NCBI GenBank assembly: GCA_938039765.1
Contig: CALHTV010000022.1
Span: 1 to 5,186, forward strand
Direction: 5' to 3'
From: an uncultured Dictyoglomus sp.
GTDB lineage: Bacteria > Dictyoglomota > Dictyoglomia > Dictyoglomales > Dictyoglomaceae
Length of the DNA stretch: 5,186 nucleotides
Made by a program: the position numbers and the translations under genes. Positions within the stretch are counted from its first letter, which is position 1. Each line of letters begins with the position of its first letter. Under the pieces are notes generated by a model. The model had not been told where the DNA came from and did not search any database. It saw only the letters and a list, made by a program, of their open reading frames with translations. Shown here one piece after another: positions 1-5,186 of this stretch.

Positions 1-245
1 GCTGTGGTTATAGGCTTTTCCTTTGGTGGCTCTGGAAGGAAAAATACCGCCACGGGGCGCTTGAAGTATTTAGCCATCAATTCAAGCTGTTTAAAGGTTG
101 GTTTTTTCTTACCAGATTCTATGTCTTTATATTCCCTTTCTGAAAGCTTAAGCTTTTTGGATATTTCCTCCAGACTCCACCCTGCACTTTCCCTTGCCCA
201 CCTTATAATCTCTGGATTTATATCAACCACAAGAGAACGACCCAT
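1..245 (-). CDS. XRE-type HTH protein of the HTH-ImmA/IrrE family (COG2856-like), N-terminal part, cut by left edge
   Basis: The frame opens with ATG at 245 and stays open to the window edge (81 full codons plus two bases), so the 3' end is missing. Residues 11-61 read as a five-helix XRE/Cro-type DNA-binding domain: PEIIRWARESAG (helix 1), SLEEISKKL (2), SEREYKDIESGK (recognition helix), TFKQLELMAKYF (4). It is followed by RPVAVFFLPEPP at 63-74. The opening 'vNPEilrWAResAG' and the 'kRPvavFFLPePP' tail are hallmarks, as I know the family, of proteins that continue into an ImmA/IrrE zinc peptidase with an HExxH motif. That half would lie beyond the left edge and is not seen. Likely role: autoregulatory DNA-binding protein, possibly an antitoxin or stress-responsive protease that controls a neighbouring module. 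The ATG has no good Shine-Dalgarno and sits just after a candidate promoter. An in-frame TTG lies eight codons upstream, but the family N-terminus favours the ATG. Family assignment is strong and function inferred. Confidence 0.85.
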   Translation of the reverse strand, partial: MGRSLVVDINPEIIRWARESAGWSLEEISKKLKLSEREYKDIESGKKKPTFKQLELMAKYFKRPVAVFFLPEPPKEKPITT

Positions 246-250
246 TTTGA

Positions 251-260
251 ATATTAATAT
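251..260. repeat. 10-bp perfect palindrome over the candidate -10 box (possible operator)
   Basis: ATATTAATAT is its own reverse complement and overlaps the last five bases of the candidate -10 box. XRE-family regulators commonly bind short dyads over their own promoter, so this could be an autoregulatory operator for the HTH gene that starts at 245. It is short and AT-only, so chance is a real alternative. Confidence 0.25.
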
Positions 261-284
261 AGAGGACAAGATGCCTAAGTTCAA
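256..284 (-). promoter_or_regulatory. Candidate sigma-70-type promoter for the HTH-ImmA/IrrE gene
   Basis: On the minus strand TTGAAC (284-279) is followed by a 17-base spacer and TATATT (261-256). These match the -35 and -10 consensus at 4 and 5 of 6 positions with ideal spacing. Transcription would start near 249-247, only a few bases before the ATG at 245, giving a leaderless or nearly leaderless mRNA. This fits the missing Shine-Dalgarno. In AT-rich DNA chance matches are common, so this remains a candidate. Confidence 0.45.
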
Positions 285-315
285 GCCCCTTACCTACACA
301 CAAAACCCACAACCG

Positions 316-331
316 CCTTAACAGATTAAGG
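316..331. repeat. Short inverted repeat over the stop codon of the winged-helix gene
   Basis: Read on the minus strand, CCTTAA and TTAAGG form a 6-bp perfect stem around the loop TCTG. The TAA stop of the upstream gene (328-326) lies inside the left arm. The stem is weak and is not followed by a U-tract on the minus strand, so it is not a convincing terminator for the operon. It could be a mild 3'-end hairpin or a protein-binding dyad. It lies about 30 bases upstream of the candidate -35 box of the HTH gene. Confidence 0.3.
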
Positions 332-907
332 TTCTTTTTCATTCTTGTATTTCTCTAAATAACTCCTCCCTCTTTCTGTTATTTCCCAAACGCCTCTGGG
401 AGAGCTATTAGAGAGTAATCCCCTTTCTACAAGCCTTTTTCTGCACCAGCGGGCATAGTTTATCCATCTTATTTGCTTTGACCTTGGAAGTTTTTCGTAG
501 TCTGCTTCTGTAAGCCTTCCTTTCATTTTTTCTTCCACTTTCTTTAATACCTCATCTGCCCATCCACGTCCACCCAATTCTACCAAAGATTCAAGTATTG
601 GTATGGCAAATTCCTCTTCTTGGGTATATCTTGCTCTACGCCTTGTGTATTCTGTTCTTTCCCTTTTGATTTCTTCAACCCCATCCATTAAAAGCTTTGG
701 AGCATATGAGTTTTCCCATTCTTTTTGCAAAGCCATGATTTTGTTTTTAAAGTCTTCCAAGGTTTTTGCCTTCTCTATGTATTCCTTTACCAAATCGTAG
801 TTGGAAATTTCAATGGCTGATTTTATCTTTTCTTTTAGTGCTTCTATAACTTTTTGGATCTCTTCAAGCAATAGTTCAAAGGCTTCGGATATGCCATGCT
901 CGTTCAT
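326..907 (-). CDS. Coiled-coil plus Mrr_N-type winged-helix DNA-binding protein, no nuclease domain
   Basis: The protein has 193 residues. The N-terminal part (about 7-90) is strongly helical and charged, with a probable coiled coil at 10-35 and a basic stretch around 80-93 (KRERTEYTRRRARY). Residues 94-186 match the pattern of the Mrr N-terminal winged helix: an aliphatic first helix (AIPILESLVELGG), a 'Lp..kq.RWiNyaRWcrkrLvErGLL' core, and the wing/strand RGVWEITERGR. In Mrr-type restriction proteins this domain binds DNA ahead of a PD-(D/E)xK nuclease. Here the protein ends right after the winged helix, so it should bind DNA without cutting it. ATG at 907 overlaps the TAA of the NTPase by one base (TAATG), and AGGAG lies six bases upstream, so translation is probably coupled to the NTPase. 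It may recruit or direct the NTPase or the restriction-modification enzyme on DNA. Domain call is firm and role is inference. Confidence 0.88.
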   Translation of the reverse strand: MNEHGISEAFELLLEEIQKVIEALKEKIKSAIEISNYDLVKEYIEKAKTLEDFKNKIMALQKEWENSYAPKLLMDGVEEIKRERTEYTRRRARYTQEEEFAIPILESLVELGGRGWADEVLKKVEEKMKGRLTEADYEKLPRSKQIRWINYARWCRKRLVERGLLSNSSPRGVWEITERGRSYLEKYKNEKEP

Positions 908-2424
908 TATGCGCTCCTGCTAAAGATTTTTTCAACAATCTCTTTTGAGAAATTTAAAATTTCTATTTTTACGTTCTCTGGACCTTGCTTAGGGTATTCT
1001 TCAATCATATACGTAATAAGATTGATTAGCTTGTTATTATCCCAGCCAAGTATCTCCCTAACAATAGTTAACACTGCAGTAAGCTGGTCTAAACTTTGTT
1101 GTGAAAAGCTTTTCTCATCTAAGTTTAAGTCTTGCTGTTTTAAGGAATAAAGTTTTTTAGAAATTTTATCCCACCAACGAATTAAATTATGCAAATCAAG
1201 ATTTAAAAAAAGATCAAAGTTCATAGGTTCTTTAATAGGTCTTATACTTTTTATATTTTTATTAATGCTTTCTAACAATAAGCTTCCATTAACTACTACC
1301 TTTTTTAGTCTCCTAAAAGTTAGCTTATAATCCTTACGATTGGTTGATATCATATACCCCATAAACTTATATAATAGATTTTCAAAAAACTCACTATTAA
1401 CCGCTTGCTTTGGTTCAATGGCTGGAATGTCAGGAATTTTGATTTGAGCCCCAACATAATAATTCAAATAAATGTTCAGTGCAGGACTTCCCCTATCCCT
1501 AATATACAAATAAAAACACCTAGAAATATAATCAGCAAATCTTTCCAATCCAAACTCGTATATGTTATAACTAAAAAACCTATCAATATATCCCTCAAAA
1601 TCTGCCTCTGCACCATATCTGTGATGGAAAATGGATTGAATGTTTTTTATATCTCCCACAAATATAACCTTATCAAATCCAAGGAAGTTTTTATTTATTT
1701 CCGTTTCCTCTTTTTCCTCTTTATGTAGCCCAAGGAATGCATCAAAGGAATTGAGTATCCTAAAGATGTGCTCTGGGTCTAATCGGTCAAGGTCATCTAT
1801 TATTAAGACGCTTTTTTTGTTTTCCTTCTTTTTCAACTTCTCTATATTTTCACGTATAGTTTCGTCTATTGGGTTGTTTTTCTTATCCTTAAAACGCTCA
1901 AGGTATTTTTTAATATCTCCCTTCCCTATTTCTTTCAGACTATGTAATAAATTCATTATATTTACACCAAACTTTCCAAGCTTTGCAAGTGAATTAAGTA
2001 ATGGAATATCTTCTAAAGCTTGAAATACTTCTTTCATAAATAATAAAATTTTTAGGGCGGAAAGCGTGGCTTTATCCTTAATTTTGTGTTTTTCAGCCAA
2101 TTCTACTAATATGTCTGCCCTTATGTAATCAATGATGTTTTCTGTGGGAAGTATTTGATAATACATTGGATATAGATGAAAAACTAAATATTCCTCCTTA
2201 TACTTCTCAAAGAAATCCCTCAAAAAGGTGGTTTTTCCAGTGCCATATTTTCCAGAGAAAAATATTCTATTGTTATTTTCCTTGTTTAGATATTCACGGA
2301 AGTCTTTGTAAAGAAAATCAAGTGAGATAAAAAAGTCTTCACCTTTGGTTTGAAATGGTTCAAGCGGCAAATATTTAGGTCCGCCTTGCTCAGAAAAATG
2401 CTCCATAGTATCATTATTATACAC
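907..2424 (-). CDS. KAP-family P-loop NTPase
   Basis: The protein is 505 residues from the GTG at 2424. Walker A is G-K-Y-G-T-G-K-T at 58-65 after a hydrophobic strand (NNRIFFSG). Walker B is SVLIIDDLDRL at 205-215, with the DDLDR signature typical of KAP and related STAND-like NTPases. A following strand, KVIFVGDIKNIQSIF (252-266), and a 'YIDRFFSYNIYEF' segment (279-291) match the sensor-like region of KAP proteins. Many KAP proteins carry membrane helices between Walker A and B. The insert here (about 119-166) is only moderately hydrophobic, so I expect a soluble protein. The C-terminal 200 residues show no domain I can name and may be a sensing or partner-binding region. It should hydrolyse ATP to drive a conformational switch or signalling step, as KAP NTPases do in several phage-defence settings. 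It starts 20 bases after the methylase stop and overlaps the next gene. The start is uncertain: ATG at 2406 (residue 7) is an alternative and neither start has a well-placed Shine-Dalgarno. Its C-terminal half is notably AT-richer than the flanking genes. Confidence 0.88.
   Translation of the reverse strand: MYNNDTMEHFSEQGGPKYLPLEPFQTKGEDFFISLDFLYKDFREYLNKENNNRIFFSGKYGTGKTTFLRDFFEKYKEEYLVFHLYPMYYQILPTENIIDYIRADILVELAEKHKIKDKATLSALKILLFMKEVFQALEDIPLLNSLAKLGKFGVNIMNLLHSLKEIGKGDIKKYLERFKDKKNNPIDETIRENIEKLKKKENKKSVLIIDDLDRLDPEHIFRILNSFDAFLGLHKEEKEETEINKNFLGFDKVIFVGDIKNIQSIFHHRYGAEADFEGYIDRFFSYNIYEFGLERFADYISRCFYLYIRDRGSPALNIYLNYYVGAQIKIPDIPAIEPKQAVNSEFFENLLYKFMGYMISTNRKDYKLTFRRLKKVVVNGSLLLESINKNIKSIRPIKEPMNFDLFLNLDLHNLIRWWDKISKKLYSLKQQDLNLDEKSFSQQSLDQLTAVLTIVREILGWDNNKLINLITYMIEEYPKQGPENVKIEILNFSKEIVEKIFSRSA
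914..918 (-). promoter_or_regulatory. Ribosome binding site for the winged-helix gene, inside the end of the NTPase gene
   Basis: AGGAG, six bases before the ATG at 907, is encoded within the final Ser-Arg-Ser codons of the NTPase. Its good spacing fixes the ATG as the start of the downstream gene and supports joint translation of the two. Confidence 0.75.
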
Positions 2425-2444
2425 TGCGCCGTTATCTTTATTTT

Positions 2445-5186
2445 TTATATACCTCCACAGCCCTTTAAGGCATTTAATCCTTCTCCTTCCACTAATTTAA
2501 TCTCTTCATCCGTTAAACCATAAAGCTTATAAACCAGCTGGTCAATTTGCTTTTCAAGTTTTTTGACTTCTTCTTGTTTTTGTGGGTTTGAAAGGTAATC
2601 ATCTGATTGAGTGATGGAAAGGATTTGATTGACAAGGGATTCTATTTTACTTGCTAAAGGTTTAGTCTGGGGTGTAATGAGAGGTATAGGAATATTCAAC
2701 AAAGGCTCTTTGTCTACTTGATATAGATTTCCTTGTCTTTTTCCTCTATGATATAACCAAAAAGCAATTAACTTTGAATTTAAAACTCCCAATAGATACT
2801 TCATACTTATTCTCTCAGTCTTTATAACAAAAAATGTCTGTGAAACATAGCAATCAAAATCTGTATAGGTAAATGTTGGATACTCACATTTTCTCAAAGA
2901 AATTATCTTTTCGCCTTTAAAAAATCTCTCATCTCTTGCTCTGTGAAGTCCATACGGACCAAAGTCGGATGTTATTATGCTCTTAAATTTGTCAAGATGT
3001 TGTTTAATATTCGGGTAATTATTGATTTTCTTGTTCATATCCGATTTGGCATAGATTATCCAATACTTATTCTTTCTATTCCCATACCATTTCTTTAACT
3101 CATCTGTAGTATAGTAGGGTTTTATAATTTCTAACTCTTTTGGGGTGAGATTTAATTGACGCTTTTCCTCCTCTGAAATTACAAATATACCAGAACCAAC
3201 AGGATATTTATTCCCTAATTTTTGAGCATTCTTTTTATTTAAAAAGTCTTGTGGAGCAACAATTCCCTGAGTAATTTCATTTTCCTTGAGATAAAAACTT
3301 CCTTTCTCTTTTATCTTCTGGAGTAAGTTTTCAGTATTTGCTTCGGAAAAAAGAATTTGTTTCCCTCCTTTGAAAGTCCCTCTTTTTATAATTGGATTTA
3401 TATATTCTATCCCTTGGTCATATTCATTTTTAAGAACTTTTAATACATCTTCAAAAGTTGGTTTATTTTTAATTATTTTTCTAACATCTACGGAATAATT
3501 ATCTGTTTTATTATCTTTTTTGAAAATCATAATCATAGTTTGAATGTCTGAACTTTCAAAAATAAAATATGAGCCAAAATCTATAAGTTTAACTATCACA
3601 GCATCTGTCATTACCTTTTCTCGCATCTTTTTAGCTCCGTAATTTGTAACCCAATTATTCTGAGCAATAAATGTAAGAATTCCGTTATCTTTGAGAAGGT
3701 CAATACCTTTGCACGCAAAGAAATGCCATATGTCCATTTTTCCCTGATAGTAAGGATGGTCCCTAATTCCGTCAAAAGCTTTTCTATTTACATATTCTTT
3801 AATATACGGCGGATTTCCTATAACAATATCAAAGCTTTCTATTCCAAACATCCAATCACTATCAAACCAGTCTGCTCTTGCAAGTTGATCAAAAATAACT
3901 GCTTGGGCAAGTTGATCAAAAATATCAAAATCAGCTATCTTTTGGGCTGTATCGTTTGAATAGCCTATTCTTTTAAGTTTTTCTTTTATATCCTCTCTTA
4001 TCCTTCGTGCCTCTTCCTGGATTTTCTTCTTCTCCTCCCTTGACCTTACAGAAAAGTGCTTTTTATAAAGCTTTTTTAACTTAGCTTTTAGCCTGTTTAT
4101 GCTGGGGTCAGTAAGGACATTTTGTTTTTCCAAACCTATCAAAGTATTGGCGGCTATAAAGTTGGTTTCAAGATGGGGTAAGGGTTTTATGCCAAGGTTT
4201 TCTTTGCTTGGGTCTGGCTTTTGGTCTATTATCAAAGATAGGAAAAACCTTAGCTTGGTTATTTGAATGGCTATGCTTTGAATATCCACTCCATATATGG
4301 AATTTTGCAAAATGTATAGCTTCCTGGCATAGTCGGGATAGGTTTTAGCTTCATCAAAGTTTTCGTTTATTTCTTTAAAAAGCTCTTCTCTTATGTCTTT
4401 GCCTTTTACATCTAGTATCCCCCCAAGTTCTTCTTTTGCTTTGTCTCGTTGTAGCTTATACCAAAGTTCATTGTCTGGGTCTATCTTTTCAAGTATATAA
4501 ACCAGTTTGTGAAGCACTCCCATAGGAAAGGCTCCAGAGCCAACGGCAGGATCCAAAACTTTTATAGAATCTATTGCATGTATTAGCTTTTTCTTTTCCT
4601 CTTCAGATAGTTCAATTTCTTCATCGTAAGAAAGCAGTCTTCTTATCTTCTCTTCATCAAAACCAATGTTTTTAAAATACTCTATTAGACTTTCCTCTAC
4701 CATAAAATCCACTATCTCTTTTGGTGTGTAATAAGAGCCCGTGGCTTTTCTTGCAGTGGTTTGGGTCTCTTCGTTATAGCTGGCAAGGAGATTTTCAAAG
4801 ATGTGTCCCAAAAGCTCTGGGTCCAAGGAAACTTCTATACTTAAAGGTGTGCTCTCATCTGCTGTAAAGTTGTAGTCTTTAAGGATATTAATAAGCCCTC
4901 TAACTTTTTCCCTTCTTGCGTTTGTACCATAAAAGTATGACAGGTCTTCTGTTCTTTCCTCGGAAAAGAAAAACTCATCTGGAATTTTTGCTCTTTTGCT
5001 TTCATTCCTTGAAAAACCATCTATGTAATTGCTGTCTTCATCCAAACACTCAAAAAGCCCACCGTTTATAAAGGGTGTGTTTTTAAAAAGCTCTATAAAG
5101 TTTTCTGGAGATATGTTTAAAAAGTTTTTGTATCTATAAAGGTTTTTAACTCCAAAGTGCTTTTTGTTTTGTTCAAAATGTCCCTC
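2445..5186 (-). CDS. Eco57I/type IIG-like restriction-modification enzyme, N6-adenine DNA methyltransferase with TaqI-type specificity domain, 5' end cut by right edge
   Basis: The frame is open from the right edge to TAA at 2447-2445, giving 913 visible residues (numbered here from the edge). The first 47, including TPFINGGLFEC ahead of LDED, are conserved in this family, so the TTG at 5045 is internal and not the true start. Motifs in order: ATGSYYTP (148-155, motif X), DPAVGSGAF (212-220, SAM-binding motif I), YGVDIQSIAIQITKLR (298-313, acidic motif II), and catalytic NPPY (458-461, motif IV) in DIVIGNPPYI. A TaqI-type target-recognition region spans roughly 637-832, and the C-terminus ends in QIDQLVYKLYGLTDEEI (880-896). 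The enzyme should transfer a methyl group from SAM to adenine N6 in a specific DNA site. Full-length relatives of about 1100-1250 residues usually carry an N-terminal PD-(D/E)xK nuclease. That part would be outside the window, so cleavage activity is expected but unseen. It leads the apparent operon. A 9-residue tandem duplication sits before NPPY. Confidence 0.92.
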   Translation of the reverse strand, partial: EGHFEQNKKHFGVKNLYRYKNFLNISPENFIELFKNTPFINGGLFECLDEDSNYIDGFSRNESKRAKIPDEFFFSEERTEDLSYFYGTNARREKVRGLINILKDYNFTADESTPLSIEVSLDPELLGHIFENLLASYNEETQTTARKATGSYYTPKEIVDFMVEESLIEYFKNIGFDEEKIRRLLSYDEEIELSEEEKKKLIHAIDSIKVLDPAVGSGAFPMGVLHKLVYILEKIDPDNELWYKLQRDKAKEELGGILDVKGKDIREELFKEINENFDEAKTYPDYARKLYILQNSIYGVDIQSIAIQITKLRFFLSLIIDQKPDPSKENLGIKPLPHLETNFIAANTLIGLEKQNVLTDPSINRLKAKLKKLYKKHFSVRSREEKKKIQEEARRIREDIKEKLKRIGYSNDTAQKIADFDIFDQLAQAVIFDQLARADWFDSDWMFGIESFDIVIGNPPYIKEYVNRKAFDGIRDHPYYQGKMDIWHFFACKGIDLLKDNGILTFIAQNNWVTNYGAKKMREKVMTDAVIVKLIDFGSYFIFESSDIQTMIMIFKKDNKTDNYSVDVRKIIKNKPTFEDVLKVLKNEYDQGIEYINPIIKRGTFKGGKQILFSEANTENLLQKIKEKGSFYLKENEITQGIVAPQDFLNKKNAQKLGNKYPVGSGIFVISEEEKRQLNLTPKELEIIKPYYTTDELKKWYGNRKNKYWIIYAKSDMNKKINNYPNIKQHLDKFKSIITSDFGPYGLHRARDERFFKGEKIISLRKCEYPTFTYTDFDCYVSQTFFVIKTERISMKYLLGVLNSKLIAFWLYHRGKRQGNLYQVDKEPLLNIPIPLITPQTKPLASKIESLVNQILSITQSDDYLSNPQKQEEVKKLEKQIDQLVYKLYGLTDEEIKLVEGEGLNALKGCGGI
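2451..2456 (-). promoter_or_regulatory. Strong Shine-Dalgarno-like GGAGGT in the last codons of the methylase, oddly far from the NTPase start
   Basis: GGAGGT is formed by the Gly-Gly codons just before the Ile and stop codons of the methylase gene. It is 26 bases before the GTG at 2424 and 44 before the ATG at 2406, too far for normal initiation. No ATG, GTG or TTG lies at the usual distance. It may be chance, may hold terminating ribosomes for reinitiation on the NTPase, or may point to a non-standard start. Confidence 0.25.
3870..3923 (-). repeat. 27-bp in-frame tandem duplication inside the methylase gene
   Basis: Two adjacent 27-base units (3923-3897 and 3896-3870) match at 23 of 27 positions, including 18 identical bases in a row. 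They encode IFDQLAQAV followed by IFDQLARAD, visible residues 422-439. The second copy runs naturally into WFDSDWMFG, the usual lead-in to motif IV in type IIG enzymes, so the first copy looks like the extra one. It keeps the frame and probably lengthens a surface linker about 20 residues before NPPY. Confidence 0.85.

Noticed and set aside
4..321. Plus-strand open frame of 105 codons
   Set aside because: It is antisense to the HTH-ImmA/IrrE gene, whose motifs are unmistakable on the minus strand. The plus-strand product has no recognisable domain.
316..331. Rho-independent terminator after the winged-helix gene
   Set aside because: The stem is six mostly AT pairs, and on the minus strand it is followed by a G-rich stretch instead of a U-tract. 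The T-rich tract lies on the wrong side.
1812..1818. Run of seven A on the coding strand just before Walker B of the NTPase, as a programmed frameshift site
   Set aside because: The reading frame (aac aaa aaa agc) does not fit the X-XXY-YYZ slippery pattern. The Walker B motif continues in the same frame and no shifted product is apparent.
603..2023. Several plus-strand open frames of 65-127 codons opposite the winged-helix and NTPase genes
   Set aside because: All lie antisense to well-supported coding regions and give Ser/Phe/Ile-rich sequences typical of the reverse complement of Lys/Glu-rich genes.
2416..2421. Perfect TATAAT on the minus strand ahead of the ATG at 2406, as a promoter for the NTPase
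   Set aside because: There is no acceptable -35 box about 17 bases upstream, only an A-rich run, and the region is AT-rich enough for chance matches. A weak internal promoter cannot be fully excluded.
907..2424. Membrane helices in the NTPase insert, as in many KAP proteins
   Set aside because: The segment between Walker A and B (about residues 119-166) is broken by charged residues, with no continuous hydrophobic stretch of about 20 residues.
3723..3959. Plus-strand open frame of 78 codons opposite the methylase
   Set aside because: It is antisense to the catalytic NPPY region, with no domain. It includes the reverse complement of the tandem duplication.
2445..5186. Methylase as a BREX PglX
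   Set aside because: The NGGLFECLD and TaqI-type C-terminal features fit type IIG enzymes, and no BREX partner (PglZ, BrxC, BrxL) is in the window. The neighbouring NTPase is of the KAP type.

Overview
The window holds four genes, all on the minus strand, read from right (upstream) to left (downstream). Two run off the edges. The proteins are rich in Lys and Glu, arginine is mostly AGA/AGG, ATA isoleucine is common, and overall GC is roughly a third to 40% by hand counts. This fits a thermophilic bacterium, perhaps of the Aquificales type, but that assignment is inference and not a sequence match.

Layout, in transcription order. (1) 5186-2445 is a long Eco57I/type IIG-like restriction-modification enzyme: adenine N6-methyltransferase core plus a TaqI-type target-recognition region. 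Its 5' end lies beyond the right edge. (2) 2424-907 is a KAP-family P-loop NTPase with clear Walker A and Walker B motifs and no evident membrane segments, 20 bases after gene 1. (3) 907-326 is a small protein with a coiled-coil N-terminus and an Mrr_N-type winged helix, whose start overlaps the NTPase stop by one base (TAATG) with a good ribosome binding site. (4) 245 to the left edge is the N-terminus of an XRE-type helix-turn-helix protein of the HTH-ImmA/IrrE family. It is separated by 80 bases, has a plausible promoter of its own, and is followed outside the window by its expected metalloprotease half.

Reading: genes 1-3 look like one transcription unit. A restriction-modification enzyme sits with an ATPase and a DNA-binding winged-helix partner that has no nuclease of its own. 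The HTH-ImmA gene could be the module's regulator or a neighbouring toxin-antitoxin unit. I do not recall a named defence system with this exact set, so it is a candidate unusual defence cassette. None of the functions beyond the family level is demonstrated by the sequence.

There is no tRNA, rRNA, CRISPR array or insertion sequence that I can see. The longest stretch without a gene is the 80-base gap at 246-325. It holds the candidate promoter and a small palindrome over the -10 box. A second inverted repeat covers the stop codon of gene 3.
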